NCBI RefSeq assembly: GCF_026072915.1
Contig: NZ_AP025943.1
Location: 2,542,001-2,606,000, forward strand
DNA length: 64,000 bases
Source of the DNA: Akkermansia biwaensis
GTDB taxonomy: Bacteria > Verrucomicrobiota > Verrucomicrobiia > Verrucomicrobiales > Akkermansiaceae
Direction of reading: 5' to 3'
The notes beneath the pieces are model-generated. The model searched no databases, was not told the DNA's origin, and saw nothing but the letters and a program-made list of their open reading frames with translations. This document shows, piece after piece, positions 33,975-42,826 of the stretch; position 1 is the stretch's first letter; every line of letters begins with the position of its first letter. Made by a program: the position numbers and the translations under genes.

Positions 33975-35489
33975 ATGGATAAAATTACCACTATTAACGG
34001 AATTCTCATGGCTACGCAGAATGATTTCAATGAGCATGTTGAGGATGCAACCGTTCACGTAACGGAAGAAGAACGTACGGCATGGAATGCCAAGGCGGAC
34101 GCTTCCGCTTTAGCTTCTCATGAAGAGAATGCGGCCATTCATGTTTCCCGGGAGGAAAACGACACGCGTTACGGGCAGCTGAACGCGGAAAATACATGGA
34201 CGCAGCCCCAGACTTGCAATGCAGTGGTTAATGCAAAGGGAGGCATATGTGTTCCGGTGCCTTCCAGCGCTCAAGAGGCTTTGAACTATGATAGCTGGTT
34301 ATTCTTCAGGGCTGCGAATGAGTGGCCTTTGGTATGTAATAGCGGTATAGCAGCCATACCCGCATGGTGCGAAATCATTCATCGGTGGCAGGCCGGCAAT
34401 ATAGGCTGCCGCACGGCCAATGCGTCCCTCCAGTACGGAGCTATTATCTCAGATAACTGGCACCATCTGGTCTTTACTTTCACGCCGGCGCCAGGCCTTT
34501 CATTACTTCTTGGAAAGACCCATGCGTGGCAATTTTCTGGATTTATTGGAGATTATGGCTCTATGGAAGAATGGGCTGGCGCCGTATCCTGGTACTTGAG
34601 CAATGCTGATCGCGTTTCCCTGATGCTTGGTTCAACTTCTCATGGATATGGTTCGGAAAATAATTCAAATTCAGAATGTTATAATCATTCTATACACTGG
34701 GCTACCAGTAATATGACTTCTTACAGATATCCGTACACGAATTCCATTAACAAGAATAATGCGAGAGACTCATTGCCTGCATACCAGATAACCACCTATG
34801 GGAAGGAATATCTGGGATCTTCCTCTTCATGTCTGGTACGGGGCACGCACTATGGAGCGCCTGTTGATCAAATTGAGTATGTATGGGCACTGGTACCGTC
34901 CCTAAGCCGGATCGCCGTAGCGATGGCTCCTCGCAGCAGCCAGGATTACAGGGATACCATGAACAGGTGGGAGTTGTGGATTAACGGCAATTATGTAATG
35001 CCCATGACGGCGGAATTTTACGGTCTTGGACACACCTGTGCGATTAGCACGGCTGTCAAGGCTCACGAGGTAACGGCTACCCGGCAACTCGGACTCAGGA
35101 TGTCCGGCATGCGGGTGGATAACCGCAATAAACTGGGAGGGAAATCGGCCATTGAAATTTTAAGCCAAGTGGTCATGTCCGGAGTGACTCCCAAGCCGAT
35201 TCCTGTAGTGGAAGCCAGTACGCTGGATGTACCTGCTGCCGGAGGGGATGTGATATTGACCGTCTCTTCTGTTCTTGCAGAAGATATCTATATTCTTAAT
35301 GACACCATGTGCGGACATGATCCTGCCGCTGTATGGTGCCGTCAATCCACGGAACAGGTGCCGGGAGGGAGTGGGGAGGTGACGTTGACGCTCGCAGCCA
35401 ATGCGACCGGGGAAGGCCGGGAAGTATGGGCCTTCATCAGCCATCATTATGGGCAGGCTTCCGTCGTCAAGATCAACCAGACAGCTTGA
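33975..35489 (+). CDS. Tail-fibre-like modular protein A with C-terminal BACON-like domain
   Basis: The ATG at 33975 gives 504 residues beginning MDKITTINGILMATQNDF. There is no signal peptide. Residues 18-60 contain two spaced repeats of the pattern H(V)..A.(V/I)HV..EE (HVEDATVHVTEEER; SHEENAAIHVSREEN), typical of tail-fibre shafts. The centre (about 90-420) is rich in Trp, Tyr, Ser and Asn and resembles no family I know. The last about 85 residues (from PIPVVEASTLDVPAAGGDV to the C-terminal VKINQTA) look like a BACON-type Ig-like carbohydrate-associated domain. A strong terminator follows. A paralogue at 38783-40204 shares the head and tail plan but not the centre. No phage structural gene is nearby. 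Confidence 0.75.
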   Translation: MDKITTINGILMATQNDFNEHVEDATVHVTEEERTAWNAKADASALASHEENAAIHVSREENDTRYGQLNAENTWTQPQTCNAVVNAKGGICVPVPSSAQEALNYDSWLFFRAANEWPLVCNSGIAAIPAWCEIIHRWQAGNIGCRTANASLQYGAIISDNWHHLVFTFTPAPGLSLLLGKTHAWQFSGFIGDYGSMEEWAGAVSWYLSNADRVSLMLGSTSHGYGSENNSNSECYNHSIHWATSNMTSYRYPYTNSINKNNARDSLPAYQITTYGKEYLGSSSSCLVRGTHYGAPVDQIEYVWALVPSLSRIAVAMAPRSSQDYRDTMNRWELWINGNYVMPMTAEFYGLGHTCAISTAVKAHEVTATRQLGLRMSGMRVDNRNKLGGKSAIEILSQVVMSGVTPKPIPVVEASTLDVPAAGGDVILTVSSVLAEDIYILNDTMCGHDPAAVWCRQSTEQVPGGSGEVTLTLAANATGEGREVWAFISHHYGQASVVKINQTA

Positions 35490-35590
35490 GGGGACTGACC
35501 AAATCAGAAACAACGTTCTCCAGATCAATTCCCGGTAGAAGAAAAATTTCCGGCACCCTTTTGTTTTCCGTCCGTTGAAAGTTGTTTCCC

Positions 35591-35634
35591 CGGCCTCGCA
35601 TGGCTTCCGTTGTGATCCATGCGGGGCCGTTTTT
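35591..35634 (+). terminator. Strong terminator after fibre-like gene A
   Basis: CGGCCTCGCATGG (35591-35603) pairs with CCATGCGGGGCCG (35617-35629) with one G-U pair, followed by five T. Confidence 0.88.
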
Positions 35635-35739
35635 ATGGAATTGACCCCGTCAGCATGTTGCCCTACGATTGTCTGCAATTCAGGGGAGCCTTGGAAATGT
35701 CGTTTCCGGGCTTCCCCGGATTTCCAACACCAATCCTCT

Positions 35740-36654
35740 ATGATCAAAAAGAATATTTTCCCTGCATGGGGAATCGCCTGCCTCGTGCTGTCGGCATTCT
35801 CTCCCCTGATGGCGCGCGCCCTTGACTCCTATGATGCCGCTTTGGACAAGGTAAAGGCCATGCAAGCCAAAGCCGATCCGGTCAAACAGAAGAACCGGAC
35901 AAAAAATCTTGTGAATCTGAAGCTGCGGCTGGAAGCCCTGAAAAAAGGGCAGGATGTCAATGCCGGAGACGATATGACCTGGTCCGCCCTCGCCTGGGCA
36001 GCTTATGTAGGCGACAAGGAGATTTTCGACTACCTGCTTTCCAAGGGGGCGAATCCCAGAAGGACGGACCAGTACGGCATATCCGTGTTCATGAGGGCGG
36101 CGGAAGGAGGCAATATGGACATCGTCAAGTACCTGGTGGAGGAATGCAAATGCGACCCAAATGAGAAGGACCGGGAATACGGAATTACCGCCCTGATGCG
36201 TGCAACTACCTGCAGGCGTCATGGAGTTGTCAATTATCTGCTTGAGAAAAAGGCCAGTGTCCGGTTCAGAGACAAGGGCGGCCGGAATGTGCTGGCCTAT
36301 GCCGCCGAGGGCAGGAATATGGATGATATGGAAATGCTGGTGGCCAGGGGCGCGGATTTGAATGTTACGGATAAGGAAGGCCGCACCCTGCTGATGCAGG
36401 CTTCGGAAAAAGGAAATCTGGAGATGGTGCGGTACCTGGTCGGGAAAGGGGCAAAGGTGAAAGCCAGGACAAAGTACGGAAAGACGGCGCTCATTTTTGC
36501 CGCGGAAGGCGGTTATCTGGATGTCGTGGGTTATCTGGTGGATCAGGGAGCGGATATCAAGGCCAGGAATAAATGGGGAGACTCCGTCCTGGATATCAAG
36601 ACGGTGGATCCGGCGGTCAAAACTTATCTGCGTTCCAGGCTGAAAGCAAAATAG
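35740..36654 (+). CDS. Secreted ankyrin-repeat protein
   Basis: The ATG at 35740 gives 304 residues with a signal peptide (about 1-26, ...SPLMARA). An N-terminal helical region (about 27-80) precedes about seven ankyrin repeats (about 82-295): TWSALAWAAYVGDKEIFDYL, YGISVFMRAAEGGNMDIVKY, YGITALMRATTCRRHGVVNY, GGRNVLAYAAEGRNMDDMEM, EGRTLLMQASEKGNLEMVRY and YGKTALIFAAEGGYLDVVGY. Ankyrin stacks bind proteins; exported ones may act in the periplasm or on partner cells. The SanA-like gene starts 18 bases later, so the two form an operon. Confidence 0.9.
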   Translation: MIKKNIFPAWGIACLVLSAFSPLMARALDSYDAALDKVKAMQAKADPVKQKNRTKNLVNLKLRLEALKKGQDVNAGDDMTWSALAWAAYVGDKEIFDYLLSKGANPRRTDQYGISVFMRAAEGGNMDIVKYLVEECKCDPNEKDREYGITALMRATTCRRHGVVNYLLEKKASVRFRDKGGRNVLAYAAEGRNMDDMEMLVARGADLNVTDKEGRTLLMQASEKGNLEMVRYLVGKGAKVKARTKYGKTALIFAAEGGYLDVVGYLVDQGADIKARNKWGDSVLDIKTVDPAVKTYLRSRLKAK

Positions 36655-36672
36655 AAATTACTGTCTGTAAAG

Positions 36673-37404
36673 ATGATCAACAGATTGGAAAAACTGGGCA
36701 GGGGGCTGTGGAAGAGGAAGAGAAAAATCCTGATTTTGATGCTGAAGACTGGATTGGCGGCGGTGGTTGCCGTGGGTGTGCTGGTAGCCGTCTCCGAATG
36801 GTATGCGGATTCCGCTTCCCGGGGCCGTCTGTTCGACCATCCCCGTGATGTCCCCGTCAGGGCCGCAGCCCTGGTGCTGGGGTGTTCACCTACGTTCATG
36901 GGCGGTCCCAACGGCTATTTTGACAACAGGATGGACACAGCGGCGGAACTTTGGAAGGAGGGGAAGGTGACTGCATTTGTCGTATCCGGAGACAATTCCT
37001 CCCATGACTATAATGAACCGGAAGCAATGAAGCAGGCCCTGGTGGAACGGGGCGTTCCGGAAGACCGGATTGTCTGCGATTTTGCCGGATTGAGGACGCT
37101 GGATTCCGTGGTACGGATGAAGGAGGTGTTTGGCGCCTCTCAAATGATCGTCGTTTCCCAGACCTTTCATAACAGGCGCGCCCTGGCGATTGCCCGGTAC
37201 AATGGGATGGATGCCTATGCCGTGAATGCTCCGGACGTGCCCAACCGCCGTTCCCGGGTTAAAAGCTGGATCAGGGAACGCGGCGCCCGCATGTGGATGA
37301 TGATGGATTTGTGGCTGTGGGGCAGGGAGCCTCGTTTTCTGGGAGATCCGGTCGCACTGCCGGAAGAGGATGGGGGAACTGTCCAAACGCCTCATAACTC
37401 TTGA
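36673..37404 (+). CDS. SanA/YdcF-family (DUF218) envelope protein
   Basis: This is a 243-residue protein with a basic N-terminus, a membrane anchor (about 20-42) and a DUF218 domain. Family motifs are AAALVLGCSP, RMDTAAELWKEGKVTAFVVSGDN, EPEAMKQALVERGVPEDRI, LRTLDSVVRMKEVF and VVSQTFHNRRALAIARYNGMDA. In E. coli the relative SanA affects envelope permeability to vancomycin; the biochemical activity is unknown. It follows the ankyrin gene by 18 bases. Its stop codon lies in the loop of the terminator hairpin at 37387-37424. Confidence 0.9.
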   Translation: MINRLEKLGRGLWKRKRKILILMLKTGLAAVVAVGVLVAVSEWYADSASRGRLFDHPRDVPVRAAALVLGCSPTFMGGPNGYFDNRMDTAAELWKEGKVTAFVVSGDNSSHDYNEPEAMKQALVERGVPEDRIVCDFAGLRTLDSVVRMKEVFGASQMIVVSQTFHNRRALAIARYNGMDAYAVNAPDVPNRRSRVKSWIRERGARMWMMMDLWLWGREPRFLGDPVALPEEDGGTVQTPHNS

Positions 37405-37424
37405 AATGTCATGAGGCGTTTTTT
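37387..37424 (+). terminator. Terminator overlapping the end of the SanA-like gene
   Basis: ACGCCTCAT (37387-37395) pairs with ATGAGGCGT (37411-37419), then TTTTTT. The stop codon at 37402-37404 is in the loop, so a ribosome finishing translation would cover the 5' arm. Confidence 0.88.
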
Positions 37425-37623
37425 GGGCAGTCCGTCAGACCGGCAGGAATGAACGGACCTTCTTTCAGCAGGAGTGATGTTTAATCAATAATCTCGGTTA
37501 CGCGGGCCAGTCTGCCGCGGCCGCATGGAACGGTCCAGCGTTCCTGTGTGAACAATCCGTCATGTGCATGGAAAAGGAATATAAAGATTGGCAGCATCTG
37601 CGGGGAATGCTACCGTGCGCCCT

Positions 37624-38274
37624 ATGAAGGAGGAAGATGATCTGGTTCGTGTAGCGCTGCCTCCGCGCTGGCTGGAGTGGGCCGTGGAAATCCAGTTTCT
37701 GGCCCAGGCGGGAATCACCTACACCAAAGACTCTTATGATCTGGAACGCTTCGAGCGACTGAGGGATATTGCTGCTGAAATCATGAGTGCCAGGTCCGGG
37801 CTGGATATGGATACGGTCCGCGGCCTGTTTTGCAATGAAACGGGATTTCAAACGCCCAAGATGGATACGCGGGCTGCCATTTTCAGGGACGGCAACATTC
37901 TTCTGGTCAGGGAAACGGAGTCCGGCCTGTGGTCCCTGCCGGGCGGCTGGGTGGATGTGAACCGGTCCGTGCGGGAAAATACGGCTAAGGAAGTGTGGGA
38001 GGAAGCGGGCCTGGAAGTGGAACCCGTCCGGCTGATAGCGCTTCATGACCGCAACAGGCATAATCCTCCCCCCTATGCCTACGGAGTCTGCAAAATCTTC
38101 GTTCTCTGTGAAGAACGGGGTGGAAGCTTCCGCTCCAATGTGGAAACGTCTGAAAGCCGCTGGTTCGGCAGGGAGGAACTGCCTCCCATGGCTCTGGAGA
38201 AAAATACGCCTGAACAGGTGCGGCTGTGCTTTGACGCCGCGGCGGATCCGCTCTGGAATCCTGTTTTTGATTAA
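37624..38274 (+). CDS. Nudix hydrolase with Nudix_N-type N-terminal domain
   Basis: The ATG at 37624 gives 216 residues; an in-frame TTG at 37588 is an alternative start. Residues 14-60 (WLEWAVEIQFLAQAGITYTK...YDLERFERLRDIAAEI) match the N-terminal domain found in the YjhB-like subgroup. The Nudix box at about 106-131 reads GGWVDVNRSVRENTAKEVWE then EAGL. The EV.EE core that binds metal is present; the first box Glu is Arg and the box Arg is Lys, both usual in this subgroup. It probably hydrolyses a nucleoside diphosphate linked to X (for example ADP-ribose). It stands alone between two terminated units. Confidence 0.88.
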   Translation: MKEEDDLVRVALPPRWLEWAVEIQFLAQAGITYTKDSYDLERFERLRDIAAEIMSARSGLDMDTVRGLFCNETGFQTPKMDTRAAIFRDGNILLVRETESGLWSLPGGWVDVNRSVRENTAKEVWEEAGLEVEPVRLIALHDRNRHNPPPYAYGVCKIFVLCEERGGSFRSNVETSESRWFGREELPPMALEKNTPEQVRLCFDAAADPLWNPVFD

Positions 38275-38782
38275 AAGGGAAACGGCGGATTAGTACCGAA
38301 CGGAAAATCCCGCTCAGGCCGTGGAGTGTGAACCTGCCTTGCTTTTTTCGGTATGGAACGCTGGGGCACCTGTGTTTGCGTGCAGGGGGCAATGTCGCCA
38401 TTGGCGTTTCCTCTTGGGGAAAAGTTTGGAGACGGCAGGCTTCCGCGGCATGAATTCCAGTGTTCTCCCTCGAAGCCTTTCTGTGCCGTTTTACAACAGA
38501 TGAGGATCAGTTTTTCCTTTCATGCGGAAGGAGGGGGGAATGGTATGGATGGTGAGAGAATGGTGGGGCCGATGTTTTTTTCACGTTCGGAGCCACAGTC
38601 CCGCTTCATCGGAACGCAGAAGAATTCCTCTTGAACGTGACACATTGGATGTAATTGTTGCGGAAAAGTATCAAAATCATGATAAAGCGTTCATTTCCAT
38701 TGTTTTTATCGTTCAAATTGAAAGGTACTCAGTTAGGGACAAGGATGGATCGGAACCTTTTCATAGATAAACGGAGATAAAT
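38275..38782. other. Intergenic region before the second fibre-like gene
   Basis: About 510 bases with no supported gene. GGAG (38773-38776) shortly before the start codon at 38783 is a usable ribosome binding site for the fibre-like gene. I see no shared long element with the region upstream of fibre-like gene A. Confidence 0.5.
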
Positions 38783-40204
38783 ATGGATAAAATTACTACC
38801 ATCAACGGAGTTCTCATGGCGACTCAGAATGATTTTACCGAGCACGTCGAGAATGCGAATATTCATATCATGGAAGAAGAGCGGACGGCATGGAATGCTA
38901 AAGCTGACGCCCATGAATTGGGCTCTAAACTGGATACCGATGTCTTCACTGCCCATGAATCCAATGCGGTGAAGCATGTTTCAACAGAAGAGAGAGAAAA
39001 ATGGAACAGGGCGCCGGAAACCGACGCAGCCGGGAATATGGCTCTTGCCGGGAATCTGACCGCTGCGGGAGGTTCGTTTACGGAATCCGTCCATGCCGGC
39101 GCAGGAATAAACATTCCTGTCAGTCCTGTAGCCGATACGGATGCGGCCCGCAAACTGGATTTGTCCCGTCCCCTGTTTTTGCCGGATGGCAATAATAAGG
39201 ATACCCTGGGCTGGAACCTGTTTGTCCGGAACGGACGCCCGACCACCTATTTCGGGCATTTGGTGAATTTGGATGACCCTGTGCTGATTCTACAGAACTG
39301 TGTTCAACAGGGAGACAATTTTGCGGGACACCTTCGGGGAGAGTATACCTACACCCTGGATTTGTGCGGTTACAGGATTGACCATCCCGACGGCTCCAGC
39401 CGCAATACGAGACCCGAGGGGGTGCATTGCCAGTGGGGAAGACTGTATAACGCGAATCCCGTGTCTGCCACAGCCAGGCCGGCCAACAGGTACGATACCG
39501 CTCTTGCGATAGCTGACAGCTGGAGGGATTACACAGGGGGAAGCCCGATGGTGTGGCCGATTTCCACCGGCGGGGACGGCAAGCAGAGGTTCGGGTTCGT
39601 GGCCGGATTCCGGAATAACCTGCTCAACGGGCGCAACCTTGATTATTTGTTCGCTGTTCTGCCCTCAGACTGGGTGAGGCTTATCCTGTATTCTCCCGGT
39701 TATGTAGATAATCAGGGTGATCTGGCTAACAAGCAGTGGCATAATAATATCTATTTATTTGCCCAGGACTGCCGGGGTGAGAGTTATTATATTGGCTATG
39801 CCATTGATGCCGGCTGGTCGGATTACGCACTTGCCATGAGCAACCACGGGAGGGACGGCGTGTTGAAAATGACGATATACTCCGGAGACGTTTACGGATT
39901 GAGGAACCGGTCCGTCTGCATCCATGAGGGATCAAATATCAGGACGACGGGACGTTATCCCATCAGCCAGAGTCTGTTCAAGCCGGATCGTACGGCACAA
40001 GTACTGTCCATATCCATTTCTTTGGAAGATACTTCCTATGAAGTAGTGGACAAGCCGGAGTGGATTGCCGTGTCTGCCGCGGATGGCGGTACTTTGGAAT
40101 TGACCTTGACGGCTAATGAGACGGGAGCGGAACGCCTTGGCCTGACTGATCTCAGGATGAGCAATGGAGTAACCTATTCCATTGTGATTTACCAACAGGC
40201 CTGA
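38783..40204 (+). CDS. Tail-fibre-like modular protein B with C-terminal BACON-like domain
   Basis: This is a 473-residue protein starting MDKITTINGVLMATQNDF, nearly identical to fibre-like protein A for about 45 residues. It then carries its own shaft repeats (HVENANIHIMEEERTAWNAK; HESNAVKHVSTEEREKWN) and a segment DTDAARKLDLSRPLFLPDG of the kind seen in tail fibres. The centre (about 140-395; DYLFAVLPSDWVRLILYSPG, YDTALAIADSWRDYTGG) is unlike protein A except for scattered short echoes such as the YLFAVLPS/YVWALVPS stretch. The last about 70 residues (LSISISLEDTSYEVVDKPEW to the C-terminal YSIVIYQQA) again look BACON-like. No signal peptide is seen. A ribosome binding site (GGAG) and a strong terminator frame it, so it is a single-gene unit. 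Confidence 0.75.
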   Translation: MDKITTINGVLMATQNDFTEHVENANIHIMEEERTAWNAKADAHELGSKLDTDVFTAHESNAVKHVSTEEREKWNRAPETDAAGNMALAGNLTAAGGSFTESVHAGAGINIPVSPVADTDAARKLDLSRPLFLPDGNNKDTLGWNLFVRNGRPTTYFGHLVNLDDPVLILQNCVQQGDNFAGHLRGEYTYTLDLCGYRIDHPDGSSRNTRPEGVHCQWGRLYNANPVSATARPANRYDTALAIADSWRDYTGGSPMVWPISTGGDGKQRFGFVAGFRNNLLNGRNLDYLFAVLPSDWVRLILYSPGYVDNQGDLANKQWHNNIYLFAQDCRGESYYIGYAIDAGWSDYALAMSNHGRDGVLKMTIYSGDVYGLRNRSVCIHEGSNIRTTGRYPISQSLFKPDRTAQVLSISISLEDTSYEVVDKPEWIAVSAADGGTLELTLTANETGAERLGLTDLRMSNGVTYSIVIYQQA

Positions 40205-40283
40205 CAGATGAGGTCGCCATACGGATGGGATATTTCCGTATTCATGATTAAGGGGGCATTGATCACAGATGCCATGATATCGC

Positions 40284-40330
40284 AGCCCATCCCGGACGTA
40301 GGAAATGCGTCCGGGATGGGCTCCCCTTTT
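40284..40330 (+). terminator. Strong terminator after fibre-like gene B
   Basis: A 15-bp perfect stem, AGCCCATCCCGGACG (40284-40298) with CGTCCGGGATGGGCT (40308-40322), is followed by CCCCTTTTC. Confidence 0.92.
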
Positions 40331-41123
40331 CTGGAATGAAGGAATGGTAGGTCGGGATGTTCCATTTGAGATGATTGTGAAGAAGATTTGAAAGCTTGTG
40401 ATGAAGTGTCATGAGAGCTGCCGCTTCATCCGGTAATTCCAATAATATGTGGCCGTCTCAGATCATGGAGGGCTTATCTGCCCATGCCGGGGTGCTTCTC
40501 TGTCCATGAAAAACCAGGTTCCGTTTTCCTGTTTTTCAGTTTTTACAGTAGTTGCCTTTTTCAAGCGGCTGAAAGCGGATATTCCGGAGGGAATATGGAA
40601 TTGTGCCAAGGTTGGACGGTTTCCGCTTCTTCGGATTTTGTTTCTTTCCTACGTGAAGAAATATTTGTTATATATAGATATAACTATTTTTAAATAAATA
40701 TATTATATTTATTTCTAATGGATTTTTCTCTTTTCCGGATATGCATGCCGTTCTCTGCGCCTTTTCAATTCTTTTTCCCTTTTCTTTATTTGAAACTGTA
40801 AGTTTTACGAAAACGCGGAATTTGATTTTGTAAGTATATAGTAATTTGAGTATTAACGTATTGTTTAAATAATTGATTTATTCTGTTAATCATGTTTTTT
40901 GATTAACGGGATTTTTCACAGACAGCACGGCAACCAAATGTCAGAAGAAAGTTTCTGAAATTCCGTAAACTTCAGTTTTCTTATTCTACAGAAGGAAAAT
41001 AAAGAAAATGGCTCCTGCGGAATGGAGATTGTTCATGCAAAGCATTTTTCTGTAAATAGATTGTAAAATTTGCGCGGATTTCAAATTCGCAGTCAATGCA
41101 AATTATATAATTTTTATTACGGT

Positions 41124-41141
41124 TCAGATACTTGTACCTGA
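41124..41141. promoter_or_regulatory. Imperfect 18-bp palindrome, possible operator
   Basis: TCAGATACT/TGTACCTGA has 7 of 9 paired positions and lies about 65 bases before the -10 element of the polysaccharide operon. Confidence 0.3.
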
Positions 41142-41182
41142 TATAGAAAAATTTAGATGTGTAAAATTTACAGGAGGCAGAA

Positions 41183-41211
41183 TGGTGGTGAAGTTGTAAT
41201 GTTTTTATAAT
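41183..41211 (+). promoter_or_regulatory. Probable promoter of the polysaccharide operon
   Basis: A consensus TATAAT at 41206-41211 has only a weak -35 (TGGTGG, 41183-41188) at 17-bp spacing, suggesting dependence on an activator. Confidence 0.4.
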
Positions 41212-41233
41212 GAACTATTTTTGTTCGTTTTCC

Positions 41234-41255
41234 ATTCGTCCTGTAAAGGACGAAT
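41234..41255 (+). promoter_or_regulatory. Leader hairpin containing a Shine-Dalgarno-like AGGA
   Basis: ATTCGTCCT (41234-41242) pairs perfectly with AGGACGAAT (41247-41255) over loop GTAA. The 3' arm contains AGGA, which would serve an in-frame TTG start at 41256. Folding would hide it. Confidence 0.6.
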
Positions 41256-41294
41256 TTGAAATCCGGTAATCTGGGCCCAGGAATTAGTTTGCCT

Positions 41295-41957
41295 ATGTAT
41301 AAATTTCTTGGAAAACGCGTCTTGGATATCGTTATTTCCTTATGTGCATTGATCTTTATCTCGCCCATTCTGGCGATTATTTCCATAACGCTCCTGATTC
41401 ATACAGGAAGGTCTCCGTTTTTTTTACAGGTGCGTGTAGGATACCGCGGAAAATTATTCAGGATTGTTAAATTCAAAACAATGACAGATGCCCGCGATTC
41501 GGAGGGGTACCTGCTTCCGGATAACCGGAGGTCTTTTCCGCTGGGAACTTTTTTACGCCACTATTCCCTGGATGAACTTCCCCAGTTGTTCAATATCGTC
41601 AAGGGGGACATGTCTCTTGTAGGTCCACGGCCATGGATTCCGGAGCAGTTGGCTGTTTTTCCCGAACGCTACCGCACGGAACGCTGCTCCGTCCGCCCCG
41701 GATTGACCGGAATGGCCCAGGTGTATGGGAGAAACGGTATTCCGTTCTACAGGCGGTTGTGTTGCGACCTTGTTTATACCCGGAATGTATTTCTGTTCAC
41801 GGATATCAGGATCGTTTTCCAAACCATTGTCCGGATTATAACCCGCAAGGATGTCCAGCAGTGCAGGGACGCTTTCCGGAATACCACGGGCAGTATCCTG
41901 ATCAAGAACGATCTTTCCGTGCCTGTGGTGTGTCCGTCAGGACGGGAGGAATCCTGA
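41295..41957 (+). CDS. Undecaprenyl-phosphate sugar phosphotransferase (initiating transferase)
   Basis: The ATG at 41295 gives 220 residues (MYKFLGKRVLDIV); an in-frame TTG at 41256, with AGGA in a hairpin before it, would add 13 residues. It has one N-terminal membrane helix (about 9-33) and the bacterial sugar transferase domain: GYRGKLFRIVKFKTMTDAR, FLRHYSLDELPQLFNIVKGD, MSLVGPRPWIPEQ, RPGLTGMAQVYGRN. It lacks the extra helices of WbaP and is the short PglC/EpsL type. It moves a sugar-1-phosphate from a nucleotide sugar to the lipid carrier, starting each repeat unit. It is the first gene of the operon, 54 bases before wza. Confidence 0.93.
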   Translation: MYKFLGKRVLDIVISLCALIFISPILAIISITLLIHTGRSPFFLQVRVGYRGKLFRIVKFKTMTDARDSEGYLLPDNRRSFPLGTFLRHYSLDELPQLFNIVKGDMSLVGPRPWIPEQLAVFPERYRTERCSVRPGLTGMAQVYGRNGIPFYRRLCCDLVYTRNVFLFTDIRIVFQTIVRIITRKDVQQCRDAFRNTTGSILIKNDLSVPVVCPSGREES

Positions 41958-42011
41958 CTTGCCCCTATCCAGTTGTATAAAACCACACATCATCATACCT
42001 GCCTAATGACC

Positions 42012-42803
42012 ATGAATATTCGTACCCTTTTTTCCTCCGGAATTTTTCGGCTGGCTTCCCTGTCGGTTTGTTCCCTGTTGCTGGCTTCCTGCGTCAATCC
42101 CAAAGAGGTTCTCTATATCCAGGATATTACGGATGAGACCCACCAAAATATAGTCACCAAATATCAGACGACTATTCAGAAAGACGATCAGCTTTATATT
42201 TCCGTCAGCAGCAAGCAACCGGAATTGACCGCTCCTTTCATCATGGCGGAAATGGGCAATTCCATTTCCAACAGCAGCAATAATTCGCGGCCCAAGGGGT
42301 ACCTGGTTGACGATGAAGGATACATCGTGCTGCCGGTCATCGGCAGGATGAAGGCGGCCCGGAAGACCTGCTCCCAGCTTGCCAATGATATTTCAGCGAA
42401 ACTCCGCAGCAGCGATTATATCAAGGACGCTTCCGTCAATGTCCAGATCATGAATTTCAAGTTTTCCGTTCTGGGGGAGGTTAATAATCCCGGCTCTTAC
42501 CAAGTGGACGGTCAGCGCGTTACCATTTTTGATGCCATTAGCCGGGCGGGAGATTTGAATATTGACGGCAACCGGGACATCGTGCTGATCCGGGAGATGG
42601 AACATGACCGGAAGATCGTCAAGCTGGACCTGCGCAGCAAGTCCATTTTTTCCTCTCCTTACTATTACATCCGGCAGAACGACATTATCTATGTCACTCC
42701 CTCTGACCGCAAGGTGAACATGAGGAGCGAAAGCGCCCAGTATTATGCATGGGGCCTTTCCGGCCTGTCCCTGATTATTGCCGTCATTGCCATCAGCTTG
42801 TAA
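42012..42803 (+). CDS. wza: Wza-like polysaccharide export lipoprotein
   Basis: The ATG at 42012 (another at 42006) gives 263 residues with a lipoprotein signal: LLLASC places the lipidated Cys at about 26. The polysaccharide-export domain lies at about 44-140 (IQKDDQLYISVSSKQPE, GYLVDDEGYIVLPVIGRMKA) and SLBB-like domains follow (FSVLGEVNNPGSYQVDG, TIFDAISRAGDLNIDG). A C-terminal hydrophobic helix (about 243-262) would form the outer-membrane barrel as in Wza. It exports the polymer across the outer membrane together with Wzc, encoded 23 bases downstream. Confidence 0.94.
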   Translation: MNIRTLFSSGIFRLASLSVCSLLLASCVNPKEVLYIQDITDETHQNIVTKYQTTIQKDDQLYISVSSKQPELTAPFIMAEMGNSISNSSNNSRPKGYLVDDEGYIVLPVIGRMKAARKTCSQLANDISAKLRSSDYIKDASVNVQIMNFKFSVLGEVNNPGSYQVDGQRVTIFDAISRAGDLNIDGNRDIVLIREMEHDRKIVKLDLRSKSIFSSPYYYIRQNDIIYVTPSDRKVNMRSESAQYYAWGLSGLSLIIAVIAISL

Positions 42804-42826
42804 CCAGTTGCATTCGATTTTTCTTC

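Larger units (their letters stand above)
40331..41294. other. A/T-rich regulatory region before the polysaccharide operon
   Basis: About 960 bases, strongly A/T-rich from 40670 to 41220, without a supported gene. It contains an imperfect 18-bp palindrome (41124-41141), a consensus -10 (41206-41211) and a 9-bp hairpin (41234-41255). This length and composition suit the control region of a 19-kb operon. Confidence 0.6.

Noticed and set aside
33749-34030. 93-codon minus-strand frame with an N-terminal lipoprotein-like stretch
   Set aside because: It overlaps the start of the well-supported fibre-like gene A in antisense.
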